DNA of 64,000 bases from Bathynomus jamesi (taxonomy: Eukaryota; Arthropoda; Malacostraca; Isopoda; Cirolanidae). A program made the translations under genes and the position numbers. Shown piece by piece: positions 1 through 10,388 of the stretch (the first letter of the stretch is position 1; the number at the start of each line of letters is the position of its first letter). A model generated the notes under the pieces. The model made no database searches. It was not told where the DNA came from and saw only the letters and a program-made list of their open reading frames with translations. The DNA lies in NCBI GenBank assembly GCA_023014485.1, contig JAJOZX010000090.1, forward strand, positions 457,501 through 521,500, read 5' to 3'.

Positions 1-60
1 CTTACATAGAGTACGTTCTTGCTTTAATACAACCGCTTTTATATTTTATTATACACTGTG

Positions 61-177
<117 letters not shown>

Positions 178-297
178 ATATATTTTTTCTCACCTATTAT
201 TATTTCTGTTACTGTATTACCATATTTTAAATATTTTAAATACTCTCAATACTGTAAATGAAATTAGTGAATCTGGAAACGTATTCAACTGCAGTTA

Positions 298-477
298 CCC
301 ACATACAGAAAGATTTCACCCACCTAATAAAATAAAATAAGAACATGTATATGAGTATATATGAGCATATGAGTATATATGCATCAACATATGCATTTGA
401 TTTGTGTTATTTGTGATCAACTGCAAATACAAAAAAAAATATTTTAACCCACCCACTAAAATTGTCTTAGAAGTAGC
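298..477 (+). mobile_element. LINE family A internal fragment
   Basis: This 180-bp stretch matches, in inverted orientation, the two sides of the mariner insertion at 43025-44110. Both copies contain a segment near TTTCACCCACCTA, an ATG/TATA-rich middle and a segment CCCACCCACTAAAATT followed by GTCTTAGAAGT. Here the middle is uninterrupted, so this copy shows the state before the mariner inserted. It has no open frame of its own. Similarity ends near position 480, which I read as truncation. Confidence 0.7.
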
Positions 478-480
478 CCT

Positions 481-1485
481 GGAGAGAGGGGTCGATAGCA
501 TAGACGAATAAACTGCGTTAGGTCCTTGGAGGTATAAAATTGTTTAAAAAGATATATGGAACTCACAGTTCAGTACAAGGTTTAGTATGATGGCTTGAAA
601 AACGATAGGGGATAATGGAAAGACATCTGCTATTCATCGAGGGACGCCTCGACTTTACTAAATGCATATCCATTACTCCAACAGGGTGTTTTGCAGGTAA
701 ATACACATATGACGCACCTAGAAGTCCTGACATTAATCTCCTGAACGCCTTTGGAAACACCTTCATCGTCATCTGCGGAGACGCAGGTCCTCCCACAACT
801 CTGGTAACTGTAAAGCAAACTGAACTTTGGTAAGCTTGTAAATGTATTTAGTGAACACAATTATCTATCTCTATCATGGCAATTGTTATCTATTAACAGT
901 TTAAATTCTGCTTATAAAGCCATGTTCATTGTATTAAACGGATGTACTATATCTCTATCACTCAACAAAAACTTCTAATAATTTTCTTCAATTAGGTCTT
1001 ACTTTTTTTACTTCTCATTTTACTAAAAAAAATTCCTTATATCCTTTGGTGAGAAGTTGCGAAAATTTAAAAAAAACTTAACTGTTTTAGTGTTTCAGCC
1101 GTGACATATTTGTAAGAAGTTTGTTAAATGCTACAAAAGATTTTAACAGAGAAACCAAACTACTAGTACAAGGACTGAGTAAAATTACTTTTAAGTAATT
1201 CTTACTTCTACTAAAATGATGGGTAAAGTTTTTTAATTTTTTAATTTTTAATTAAATATAGTTGAAACGAAGTTAAATACTTTATTTACTGTAAAGGAAT
1301 TTGTAAATTTTGACTAATTTCATTTATGAGTGTTATCAGCATTGTTCATTTTGATTAATAGAATGGATAATTCTAAACATCTATATTAATATTTAAATTT
1401 CACTCGGAAGAATAATATTTACATTTTTGGAATATGAACGCCTTAAAAAAAGTTATCATTATTATATTATTATTATGATTATTTG
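481..1485. other. Unassigned AT-rich sequence
   Basis: No repeat family or gene recognised. A 72-codon open frame at 615-833 (plus strand) has no motif I know, and a 76-codon frame overlaps it on the minus strand. Neither has supporting context. The rest is AT-rich with many stops. Confidence 0.5.
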
Positions 1486-1762
1486 TTGGGGTTCCACCGA
1501 TACAGGATTTGTCTGGTTAAAATTATCAGTTAATCTGCCAGTTCGTAGTAACCGATTATTGAAAATTTTAAAACCGATTAATTGGCTAAATTTTGCCGAT
1601 TAATCAGTTAAAACTGTAGACAGTAGTTTCTGTTTATAGGCTAATATCTTTAATTATTCATATTAACAGTTAAAAGAGTAGTATGCAATATTAATTATTT
1701 TACTTTTTCAAATTGCAATTTATTAGTAATTTATTAACAATTCAAATATTAACACCAGCAAT

Positions 1763-2610
1763 ATGGCTAGAAGTGCTTCAAGTTTTGTTTCGAGGTACTT
1801 CACTGTGAATGTTTCAGGCAATACGAAATGTATATCCAATCTTTACGATTTGTCAAAGAGAGGAAAAACGTCTAAAACTTTTTACAAAAAAGGAATATTG
1901 TAATTCACTTGCGAAAAAACACCCAAAAGAAATAAAAAGGAAGAAAAGTTTGAGAAAAAAATTTAAAAAGTGGAATGGTAAAACGTGACTCTGTACACCT
2001 TTGTCCAAGGTCAAGTTCATCAAAATCAATTCAGTTGACATTAAAGGTGAAAATGGAGAAGTAAAACGTGTGGGACACCAAAGACTACAGAACACAGAAA
2101 CTACAAAAAGTAATTGAAGAAATAGTGGCAGTTGACATTCAGCCATTTTCTATTGTAGATAGCATTAGCTTCAAGACGGACATGGCGAAGGATTGTCAAA
2201 ATTAAGACATCCCGAGAAGAGGAAGTTTTTTCAAACTTGGCAAAAACTTAGGAAAGTTCATTAGATGCAGTCAAAAGCCTTGAATGAAAGCTTTAAGAAG
2301 ATTTTGAGAAGAGCACAAATATACATGAAGAAATTTTAGAATTTTTCAGTTGATACTGTTTGCTCTCTTTACAAAGTTACTTCTTTTACAAAACTGTGAG
2401 GCAGTCATCGAAAAGTGGGTAATTTTGTTTTCAAAAAGTCCACTTTTATTACCTATCCTGAAAAGTCTGTTTTGTTTTGTACTGAGCATTCCTGGGTCAA
2501 ATCAAGTAGAGATAATTTTCTCACTGATCACAGCACTATGGAAAGACCGGCCCAGGACTTCTTCTGAGTTGATGAAAAGTGAACTAATGGCACCCCACAA
2601 TTTTAATTAA
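1763..2610 (+). pseudogene. Degraded hAT transposase
   Basis: The 5' part, from an ATG at 1763, reads as the start of a BED-type hAT protein (a short hydrophobic stretch then RYFTVN) and soon hits stops. The 3' part at 2350-2610 resembles the hAT C-terminal dimerisation domain: LKSLFCFVLSIPGSN, then IIFSLITALW, then SELMKSELM. Family knowledge gives the usual pattern of a conserved Ser-x-x-x-Glu-x-x-Phe-Ser block near the C terminus. Between these ends the frame is destroyed by stops and frameshifts. Candidate termini are a GGGGTTCC stretch near 1488 and a TTTGCAACCCTG stretch near 3146. No target duplication was found, so the element limits are uncertain. Non-functional. Confidence 0.6.
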
Positions 2611-2663
2611 TTGTCATATTGTAAATATTTTTATGTTGCTTACGTTGATAAGGTATGTTAAAG

Positions 2664-2950
2664 CAGGCCCGTAGCCAGAGGGCGGTCGGGGGGTCGAATG
2701 ACCCACACCCCCGCCCCTTGACAGGAAAGGTCCACTTTTGTAATCATAATTATAACTTATGATGAGATACTATATAACATCATTTGGTAAATAAACAGTT
2801 GAATTTTTTTTTAACTTTATAAACTACTCTAAACTACTCTAAACTTAACTACTCTAAACTCCCTCCGCAGTGACTAGGTCGTTACAACAAAAGGTCCGCC
2901 TTTCTGCAATTTCGACCCCCCCCCCTTGGGAAGTCCTGGCTACGGGACTG
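2664..2950. mobile_element. hAT-like MITE, 287 bp
   Basis: The termini are CAGGCCCGTAGCCAG and, inverted, CAGTCCCGTAGCCAG: 14 of 15 positions match and both begin with CAG as hAT ends do. The interior has G and C homopolymers next to the ends and no coding capacity. I could not find a clean 8-bp target duplication. Confidence 0.65.
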
Positions 2951-4425
2951 TAAATGCATTAAAGAGTCAGAAAAAATAAAATTTTAAGCAGTGATTAGTA
3001 AAAGAGTATACAGTAGACCTATGTATTCCGCATGTTAGATAAATAATAAGAATGAGCTAATTGTTCTGTGTTTTATTCAAGTTTCCGTTACGTCCTTTTA
3101 TGATACCTCTCAGGGCAGGATGCCCCTATTTCAGTGGGAAAAAGTTTGCAACCCTGTATAAGATACAATATACAACTGAATCAATGATATAGTATTAACA
3201 GTATTATAGTATCATTAATATTTCTTTTCTCTGTGTATTTGTAACACCATTCGTAACTTTATAGCATTCAATATTTAAATATTATAACATCATAACATTC
3301 AACATGTATAAACCGCTTCTAATTTCATCCTTCCTAGCAACAAAAACAATGAAAATAATAAAACATTCTACTTAGCAATCTTGCATTCCAAATCCGAAAT
3401 TTAACTCGTAAAATTCGTAGTGACTTTCATATCTTTAAATTTCTGGTAAAATATGCGATCTAACGATAGAAAACTCATCCATGAAAAATTCATTATAAGT
3501 AATATTACAGTCATAATTTTAACAGCTTTTATCCCTTTCGAATAAGTTAAATTACACCTATACGCGAGACCCATACAGACCCCGCCAAGTTGTCGCCATT
3601 GACTACTTTTCAATTCAGAATAATTGTAAACTTGGACATTTTATTTGTAAATAAAATTTGCATTTTTATAAATCAATATACATTAAAAAAAATTCTGAAC
3701 AGTAAATCATTTACTCATCTAATCATAAATCCTCATTCTCAAAACCCACCTCTGAACCACGAACTCAGCATCCGAACTAACCATTTTGGCTAGGGGATTA
3801 CTCGAAACTTATACTAGATAATTCCATATGTATATGAACCGTATCCAAAACCATAGATAACCCATCTCTCCTAAATCTACCTAGCAACTGTAACTCGTTA
3901 AATTTTGAATCTGCTCTTTAAAAAAAAAAGAAAATGCGCCAAGAACTCAGAAACTTTTTACTATTACCATTAAAACTTTTTCATTATTGCAACCAACTTC
4001 TAATTAATTTGTTCCTCTAAGTTTCACTTTTAAAAAGTTTTGCAAAATTGATTAATAAAAAAAATCCAAGCATATGGTTCGAAACTAAATCAGTAAATTT
4101 TATCCCTGCCTTCAATTCCATACATTAATTGTCTTATATCAAAACACCAATTCATAACACGAAACTGGTCGAATTGTAAGTTTATGTAACAGAGTTTAAC
4201 AGAGTGGACAGTAAACCGAACTGAATAGTACTAAAATAAAATTATGATAAAAAGTAATATGTAGTTGTCTCATCGACCAAGGGTCAATCCTTGACCTTTG
4301 TATCTTTTCCTTTCATCACCTTTGCCCAAGTGCACCGAGTCCTTGATGGGAGGAGCTGAAGAAGGCTCTTGGAAAAGCGACACACTTTCGTCAGAATGAA
4401 CAATTTGGGCGGAATCAAACTAAGG
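2951..4425. other. Unassigned AT-rich sequence
   Basis: Nothing recognised apart from the possible hAT end near 3120-3157. Open frames at 3401-3613 and 3590-3793 are short, lack motifs and look like chance. Confidence 0.5.
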
Positions 4426-4532
4426 ATATATATATATATATATATATCTCTCTCTAACGTAAAGAACGACGCTTGTATAGGAGAACATTCCGCGCAAGAT
4501 GAGGAGGGAGAACGAACAAATGAAAAAAATGA

Positions 4533-4605
4533 GGTAACCACCCGGGAATCGAACCCGGGATCTTCCGATTGCCGATCAGATATGATAACCACTACACCAT
4601 GGTCC
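4533..4605 (-). other. tRNA-like SINE head
   Basis: On the minus strand there is an A box (TGGTGTAGTGG) and a B box (GGTTCGATTCC), a D arm, an anticodon stem TCTGA/TCGGA and a perfect T stem. The anticodon loop reads TCGGCAA: position 33 is C instead of the near-universal T, and the acceptor strands pair poorly. This supports a SINE promoter head rather than a working tRNA. Confidence 0.75.
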
Positions 4606-4647
4606 TCACTCGATCAGAAGTCGTAATTCGCCTACATACGCGAGTGA

Positions 4648-4721
4648 GTGACCATGGTGTAGTGGTTATCATATCTGACCGGCAATCGGAAGATCCCGGG
4701 TTCGATTCCCGGGTGGTTACC
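4648..4721 (+). other. tRNA-like SINE head
   Basis: Same tRNA-like module as the minus copy, with loop CCGGCAA. A and B boxes are intact; the acceptor stem is not. It is inverted relative to the copy at 4533-4605. Confidence 0.75.
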
Positions 4722-4917
4722 TCATTTTTTCATTTGTTCGTTCTCCCTCCTCATCTTGCGCGGAATGTTCTCCTATACAAGCGTCGTTCTTTACGTTAAT
4801 TATACTGCGTGTTCTTTGCAGTTGAAATGTATATATAGGTGCGGCATGTGGAGGGTGCCCCCCTCGGGGCATTGGTTTCTGCGCGTATGTAGGAGAATTA
4901 CGACTTCTGATCGAGTG

Positions 4918-4991
4918 AGGACCATGGTGTAGTGGTTATCATATCTGACCGGCAATCGGAAGATCCCGGGTTCGATTCCCAGGTGGTTACC
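4918..4991 (+). other. tRNA-like SINE head
   Basis: Direct repeat of the 4648 copy, 270 bases downstream. One base change in the T stem (CCCAGG for CCCGGG) weakens pairing, as expected for an unselected copy. Confidence 0.75.
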
Positions 4992-5117
4992 TCATTTTTT
5001 CATTTGTTCGTTCTCCCTCCTCATCTTGCGCGGAATATTCTCCTATACAAGCGTCGTTCTTTACGTTAATTATACTGCGTGTTCTTTGCAGTTGAAATGT
5101 ATATATATATATATATA

Positions 5118-6050
5118 AAACACGTACCTTCATAAAGCAATTATTTCTTGTGACATATTTTGACTAATAAAACCTAAAATAAAAGCAAAATAAACTTCTT
5201 ACATCTTTCACTTTATCTAGAATGTCGATAAAAAGGCTGAAATATCTTCAGCCTCATGTAACTTGAGTTTTAGTTCCTTGTTTTTTCTTTTAAGCAAATT
5301 AAGCGCTTCTTGCATGAAAAGAAAACTAATGAAAAACTTCTACAACCCATAAAAACTTTATCAACACTTAACCGTTGTTGTTGAGAAAGAGTGTACAAAA
5401 AAAAATGTCTAAAAAAATTACAAAACCTCGTGGTAAAGAATCTTTTTTTTCTTTATTTTTAAGACTGTATTGCGGAGTAAATTTTAGTTTGGCAAACACT
5501 GGATTTACATTACAGTGAAATTGTCTGGCACTTATATTCCCAACTTAGTTTCTTATTCAATTAATAAATAATTAGCTATAAAATGTTTAGTCCTGTTCAC
5601 GCATGCGGTTCATACATTCTTAATGTTGCTGATATGCATTGAAAACTAGTGTAAATGATTAATAGGCTTCAGTGAATATAGTTTCTTAATTATATTTTTT
5701 TAAATAATTATCTTATACCCTGTGAATATCTCAGCCCTAATCCTTAATGTAGGTCTTTGGTTTATGGAGATTGTAGACCAGGCATTAGTAAGGTCAACTA
5801 TACATCACTGGAAATGATCCTGATTTACTCTTACCGAAATTAATGCATTTGCATTAGGCTAATAGTTTCATTTTAGTAGTAAATTTTCTATTAAATCGTT
5901 TTTCATAGTATGAATACCTGCATCATTATTTATGTTACGCAGAAACACCGCGAGACCTGTTACACCGGGAGACACCATGGAAAGACAAGAAGAATCAGAG
6001 GAAAAGTCATTCGTTAATTTTTTATACGTGCTAAGAAGCTTTACAACAGC
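5118..6050. other. Unassigned AT-rich sequence
   Basis: No gene or repeat recognised. Several A and T homopolymers. The last 100 bases may be a continuation of the hAT relic that follows. Confidence 0.45.
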
Positions 6051-6054
6051 TGAA

Positions 6055-6390
6055 TTAGAGTCCAGCGATGGTTACTGAGGGTTGGTATGTCATAGTCCGA
6101 GGCGTATGCAACAACTGTAGTTTTCTGTTGAAGAAGTTTTTATAACAAAGAGAATGTAGAGTTCCATCGGGTGATAACGTCTCATATAAGTTTGTTTTCG
6201 GATAAATTATGCTGCTTCTGTCACAGGCTAGAGATAAATGATTAAAATGCGAACAGATTCGGCGCGCAATTATACATATATCTAAAACAGACTTCTGACT
6301 AAAAAGGGCTTCATTAACTGCAAATGTTAAAATGTGATTCGCACAAGCAACAGGAGTAATTTTGAAAACAGGAACAGCTTTAGCAATATT
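6055..6390 (-). pseudogene. hAT (ZBED-like) transposase fragment
   Basis: The minus-strand translation contains ITPVACANHILTFAVNEAL, which matches the hAT block with a conserved Cys and His followed by a hydrophobic helix (typically C-x-x-H-x-L-N-L). ARRICSHFNHLSLACD and then LYETLSPDG follow; in relatives this runs into T-R-W-N-S. Here the TRW segment is lost by frameshift and the frame decays. The family encodes a cut-and-paste transposase with an RNase-H fold. The upstream end is cut by TA tracts and the PLE pair at 6475. Non-functional fragment. Confidence 0.65.
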
Positions 6391-6441
6391 AGTAATATAT
6401 ATATATATATATATATTCCTTTTCCCTGTGGTTGTTTGCTG

Positions 6442-6472
<31 letters not shown>

Positions 6473-6532
6473 TTAGGAGAAATCCAATGACAAGGAGAAA
6501 TGTAAATGCCATGAAAGTCTTCTTTATTGCGC

Positions 6533-6561
6533 AACGTTTCGAGCAATACGCTCATCTTCAG
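6533..6561 (-). ncRNA. Hammerhead-like motif, PLE family 1 (left arm)
   Basis: Read on the minus strand: CTGAAGA, an extra T, stem GAGC/GCTC with loop GTATT, GAA, palindrome ACGT, then T. The order matches the hammerhead core (CUGANGA, stem II, GAA, stem III, UH) except for the extra base before stem II. An AATAAA lies a few bases downstream. Confidence 0.55.
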
Positions 6562-6929
6562 GCTGTTTAATAACAATGTGAAATTAAAATCAATATTGAA
6601 TGAAAAACAAAACAGAAAATTTCTATAACCTATTCGTAAAGACAAATTTTAAAAGACTGAGAAAAGAGGGTTAAATTCTAAGTTATACAGATTTACATAT
6701 AAAAATTAAGAAGTTATTTTTAAATACATGTAGTAAATGTGAAATTAATACACTGGAAAAATTACCAATAGTACACTGGAACAATGGAGCTATCTACCTT
6801 ACACAGCAGTATCCGAGGCCGACTAATTTGAGCAGAGGCAAAGAACGGGAAACACGAAGGATGGCGAGGGAGATAGGGGAAGGAGGGATTATAAGGAATT
6901 GGGGAAGGAGGAGGGATCATAGCAAATTG

Positions 6930-7130
6930 AGAGGGACGGACGATGAGTTCAACATTCAGACTAGGGGACAATGCTTTAATGAAAAGGGATTCTAAAATTC
7001 TTAGTGAGTTGGGACAAGTATTACAACCAAGAATTTTAAAATTGTCTAAAGTGACATCAATTTTGCATTTAATGCTATGTTCACGAATACTCGAGGCTTC
7101 CTTAGTTTTTAAAATTTTACCTGTTCGCAT
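6930..7130 (-). pseudogene. GIY-YIG endonuclease tail of PLE (left arm)
   Basis: The minus-strand frame opens at the arm junction and reads RTGKILKTKEAS, SIREHSIKC, then LRILESLFIKALSPSLN. This is the C-terminal signature I know from Penelope-like GIY-YIG domains (an S-x-I-x-E-H block, then R-I-L-E-S-L-x-I and a P-x-L-N end). The catalytic GIY-YIG N-terminal part and the reverse transcriptase are missing. After the LN the frame runs on because of a one-base difference from the other arm, which stops soon after. Non-functional. Confidence 0.7.
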
Positions 7131-7144
7131 ATGGGAATAAGTGG

Positions 7145-7354
7145 CCGAACAGGTAAAATTTTAAAAACTAAGGAAGCCTCGAGTATTCGTGAACATAGCA
7201 TTAAATGCAAAATTGATGTCACTTTAGACAATTTTAAAATTCTTGGTTGTAATACTTGTCCCAACTCACTAAGAAATTTTAGAATCCCTTTTCATTAAAG
7301 CATTGTCCCCTAGTCTGAATGTTGACTCATCGTCCGTCCCTCTCAATTTGCTAT
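7145..7354 (+). pseudogene. GIY-YIG endonuclease tail of PLE (right arm)
   Basis: Inverted copy of the left-arm coding tail. It reads the same EH and RILESL blocks, but an indel near 7275 splits the frame between the NSL and the ESLFIKALSPSLN segments. A stop (TGA) follows about 12 codons after the LN, giving the probable natural C terminus of this family. The 3' untranslated region then continues to about 7800. Confidence 0.65.
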
Positions 7355-7710
7355 GATCCCTCCTCCTTCCCCAATTCCTTATAATCCCTCCTTCCCCTAT
7401 CTCCCTCGCCATCCTTCGTGTTTCCCGTTCTTTGCCTCTGCTCAAATTAGTCGGCCTCGGATACTGCTGTGTAAGGTAGATAGCTCCATTGTTCCAGTGT
7501 ACTATTGGTAATTTTTCCAGTGTATTAATTTCACATTTACTACATGTATTTAAAAATAACTCTTAATTTTTATATGTAAATCTGTATAACTTAGAATTTA
7601 ACCCTCTTTTCTCAGTCTTTTAAAATTTGTCTTTACGAATAGGTTATAGAAATTTTCTGTTTTGTTTTTCATTCAATATTGATTTTAATTTCACATTGTT
7701 ATTAAACAGC

Positions 7711-7739
7711 CTGAAGATGAGCGTATTGCTCGAAACGTT
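7711..7739 (+). ncRNA. Hammerhead-like motif, PLE family 1 (right arm)
   Basis: Identical to the left-arm copy: CTGAAGA, T, stem GAGC/GCTC, GAA, ACGT, T, with AATAAA just after. It lies about 60 bases before the element's 3' end. Confidence 0.55.
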
Positions 7740-7800
7740 GCGCAATAAAGAAGACTTTTCATGGCATTTACATTTCTCCTTGTCATTGGATTTCTCCTAA

Positions 7801-7834
7801 ATATTAAATTGAAGCTCTGTAGAAGCAACCCGCA

Positions 7835-7874
<40 letters not shown>

Positions 7875-8480
7875 TATTTATTATTTATTCAGGTCAAAAT
7901 ATAAAACAAAATTTCAGAGCTTCATTTGAAGTGCATTAAAAACTTGGAATTTATAATTGTGAAACATTTACTTTGTTTGTTGGTTTGTTGGTTTTTAAAT
8001 GTATTATTGTTTGATTTAATTTAACATTTATTACTTTCATAAATATTGTATTATGTTACGGGATTTATATCCTGCCAATAAAATTTATCATTATCATTAT
8101 CACATAAGAGCAAAAATTGTAATGTTTATTTTGTAAATAATGAATACTGATTTTATTTCTAGAAAGCTAATATCGACGAGTGAAAAAATAAAAATAATCT
8201 TAATTTCTATAATGGAAAGAAATAAAATAATTTTTATTTGGTTTTACTAAGAAAGAAATATATTTTTATGAGTTCAGAAAAATTTAAAGAGTGATTATTG
8301 GGGGTTAAGCTCCGACCACTAAACGCATGAAGTGGGAAGTAACGTAATCACTGAAAGATAAAGTTGAAGCGTCGGGGGTATACAGCGATTAAACATTGCC
8401 TGAAATCGTAATATTGTCTTCTAATATCATTTAATATTTGCATTGCTGTCATTCAGAGTAGCACTGGGTCAGCGTACGGG
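7801..8480. other. TA tract and a probable LINE 3' tail
   Basis: After a (TA)n tract (7838-7870) the sequence is AT-rich. Near 8080-8101 it ends in CCAATAAAATTTATCATT plus two further ATC-type units, which looks like the short-repeat 3' tail of a CR1/L2-type LINE. No coding part remains. The rest is unassigned. Confidence 0.35.
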
Positions 8481-8485
8481 TTTTA

Positions 8486-8536
<51 letters not shown>

Positions 8537-8538
<2 letters not shown>

Positions 8539-8698
8539 TGCCAATCCCACAAGGAAAAAGAAAAACGATTCCAAGGCCTTTCGTGAATTCAGAGCTACAC
8601 CTCGTCAGGTGTAGCTCTGAATACACGAAAGGCCTTGGAATCGTTTTTCTTTTCCTTGTGGGTTTGCAGCATTCATTCATTTCACGTGTTTAATTGTG
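8537..8698. mobile_element. PLE-like 3' hairpin, family 2
   Basis: Two arms of about 65 bases, inverted around an eight-base centre (CTCGTCAG). The outer part CCCACAAGGAAAAAG is shared with the copy at 24270-24480. Flanked by TA tracts on both sides. No coding sequence; assignment to Penelope-like elements rests on the hammerhead-like core only. Confidence 0.5.
8573..8608 (-). ncRNA. Hammerhead-like motif, family 2
   Basis: Minus strand: CTGACGA, extra G, a stem, GAA, palindrome AGGCCT, T. In the opposite arm the stem is a perfect GTGTA/TACAC; in this copy one substitution shortens it to three pairs. The opposite arm lacks the CTGACGA part because the two arms share the centre. Confidence 0.5.
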
Positions 8699-8742
8699 AA
8701 ATTCATCCCATATATATATATATATATATATATACATACATA

Positions 8743-9471
8743 CAGGGTGGGCCGAAAGTCTGGATCCATAGGAAAATATTTATTTTAATACATAAATTAC
8801 AACAAATGGTAAATACTTAAAATGAATATCAACTTTAACTCGTAAATGCGTATCCGTGATACTGTACAGTGGTTCGTACTCCAGTATAAACAACAAAATT
8901 ATAACAAATGCTCAAATTGGCGGCCTGACATCGAGACACTTAGGGATGAAATTTATGATTTTTAATAATTCTTCGAATTGACGTTCTCGAGATGCGTGTT
9001 TCATTTGATAATCTTCTTGTTGACTTTACTGGACTATTCGTTAAAGTTTCACATACCATTGCAGAGGTATTTTCATCAGTTGCAGTTTTTGGACGACCAG
9101 AACGCCGTCGATCATGTACACTTCCTGTTTCTTTGAACGTTTAAACAACTTGCCAACAGTCGCATGTGTTACTGGATGCTTATCAGGATGATTTCTATTA
9201 AATTCGTAGCAACTTCTCTGTGTGTAGTGCCCTGTCTTGCGTACATGAGCACAAGTTCTACCCGGTCTTCTGTTGTTAGATTCGAAGCCATTTCTGGGCT
9301 GAAATAAAAAAAGTATTTGAGTATTTATACTGGAGTACGAACTACTGTACAGTATCACGGATACACATTTACGAGTTAAAGTTGATATTCATTTTAAGTA
9401 TTTACCATTTGTTGTAATTTATGTATTAAAATAAATATTTTCCTATGGATCCAGACTTTCGGCCCACCCTG
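8743..9471. mobile_element. Mariner/Tc1-type deletion derivative, 729 bp
   Basis: TIRs of about 170 bp begin CAGGGTGGGCCGAAAGTC and are flanked by TA on both sides, as expected for Tc1/mariner insertion. The interior keeps only the N-terminal DNA-binding part of the transposase on the minus strand. The catalytic part is deleted, so the element could only move with help from another copy. Confidence 0.8.
8945..9291 (-). pseudogene. Mariner transposase N-terminal helix-turn-helix
   Basis: The minus-strand start MASNLTTEDRVELVLMYA is the usual beginning of the arthropod transposase with a DUF4817-like helix-turn-helix that binds the TIR. The ATG at 9291-9289 is chosen because the conserved TTEDRVELV block follows it at the normal distance. 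Further blocks (HPDKHPVTHATVGKL, then GRPKTATDENTSAMV, then STRRLSNETRISRTSI) sit in different frames, so at least three frameshifts are present. The sequence ends at a stop near 8945 before any catalytic aspartate. Confidence 0.7.
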
Positions 9472-9472
9472 T

Positions 9473-9539
9473 ATAATATATATATTATATATAATATATA
9501 TATATATTATATATATATATATATTATATATAATATATA
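9473..9539. repeat. (TA)n tract between two TIR elements
   Basis: Interrupted TA repeat that separates, and serves as target for, the elements on both sides. Confidence 0.9.
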
Positions 9540-9929
9540 AGGGTGTTTCAAAAGTCTTTACCCTTTTTTTCCCCAAGGACCCTAAGGTGACCATACGTTC
9601 AACACCCGAGTGAACATAACTGTCAGAGCGTGCAGAGTGTGCACAGTGACGGTCCTGCACACACTTCGAGGAGCAGTTGGATGCGATCCCGGATGTCGAA
9701 GATCGAAATTCTCGTGAAACACTTGTTCGAGTATTTTCAGCGGTCCTTGAATCGATGCAAAATGACACGCAATTGTTCCGCAATCTGCTCAAATCTTTCC
9801 GAACGCGTTTGGATAAGATGCACCAAGTTGGCGAAAAATCAATAAACATTTTATAAAGGTTTGTGTTGAATGTATGGTCACCTTAGGGTCCTTGGGGAAA
9901 AAAAGGGTAAAGACTTTTGAAACACCCTT
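9540..9929. mobile_element. TIR element of about 390 bp, Tc1/mariner-like
   Basis: Termini AGGGTGTTTCAAAAGTC continue for about 66 bp and are almost perfectly inverted, with TA at the left junction. The interior has a plus-strand fragment (ETLVRVFSAVLESMQND, then LLKSFRTRLDKMHQVG) ending at a stop near 9843. Its position suggests a transposase remnant, but I do not recognise the motif. Non-autonomous. Confidence 0.65.
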
Positions 9930-10095
9930 TACACACACAAACATTTTAACTACACTCTGAGGTCGGAGATTCGAGTCCCGATGGGTCATAACCGAATTAT
10001 TGTACAGTACTATAAAGATTGAGTCCGAAGGTGTGATATCACTGTTATGCCTAACGCAGATTTGAATGGCGGCCACTAAAGTGTATAGTATGACG

Positions 10096-10138
<43 letters not shown>

Positions 10139-10173
10139 TAATGTGTATATATATACACAGTATAATATATATC

Positions 10174-10228
<55 letters not shown>

Positions 10229-10245
10229 CCAAAAATATTTTCAAG
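9930..10245. repeat. Possible tRNA-like scrap, then (CA)n and (TA)n
   Basis: A B-box-like GATTCGAGTCCCG lies near 9967 without a convincing A box. (CA)n occupies about 10099-10134 and (TA)n about 10161-10228. Confidence 0.5.
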
Positions 10246-10279
10246 TTTAGGTTAGGTTGGGTTAGGCTAGGTTAGGTTA
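10246..10279 (+). repeat. Degenerate GGTTA repeats
   Basis: Six imperfect GGTTA units, the arthropod telomere-repeat sequence TTAGG in another phase. It is short and interstitial, and lies next to a LINE. Confidence 0.6.
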
Positions 10280-10388
10280 CGCTATATTAATTTTCTACTT
10301 TTGAGGGGTTGGCATTCTCACCCCTTTGGCACTGGCACTCCCCCTCCCCTTAACCTAATTAATTAACCTTAATTAAACAACCAATTCA

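Larger units (their letters stand above)
4455..5098. mobile_element. tRNA-derived SINE cluster (one minus, two plus copies)
   Basis: Three copies of one element. The minus copy (about 4457-4615) and the first plus copy (about 4640-4798) are arranged head to head and form a hairpin. The second plus copy follows the first with a 270-bp period. Each has a tRNA-like head and a non-tRNA body ending GCGCGGAATATTCTCC then CTTTACGTTAATTATACTG. The second plus copy carries a longer upstream section from about 4830. TA tracts border the cluster on both sides. Confidence 0.8.
6475..7800. mobile_element. Head-to-head pair of 5'-truncated Penelope-like elements
   Basis: Two arms of about 660 bp, nearly identical and inverted, meet at a spacer of about 20 bases near 7125-7150. 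Each arm starts inside a GIY-YIG-type coding tail and runs outward through a 3' untranslated region to a common end (CTCCTAAATATT). Both carry the hammerhead-like motif. The arms differ by indels and substitutions, for example an added AG near 7275 and CTC for GTT near 7562. TA tracts flank the pair. Family knowledge: Penelope-like elements are often found as partial inverted copies. Confidence 0.75.

Noticed and set aside
615..833. 72-codon frame as a possible host exon
   Set aside because: No motif, no splice context, and an overlapping frame on the other strand of similar length.
4533..4605. Functional tRNA gene
   Set aside because: The acceptor stem does not pair, position 33 is C, and multiple copies share a long non-tRNA body.
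6475..7800. Palindromes as pure long-read library hairpins
   Set aside because: The arms differ by several substitutions and indels, which a same-molecule artefact would not show; read-level checks are still advisable.
10246..10279. Interstitial telomere
   Set aside because: Only six imperfect GGTTA units; similar short CCTAACC stretches lie inside the palindromic elements near 39700 and 41130.
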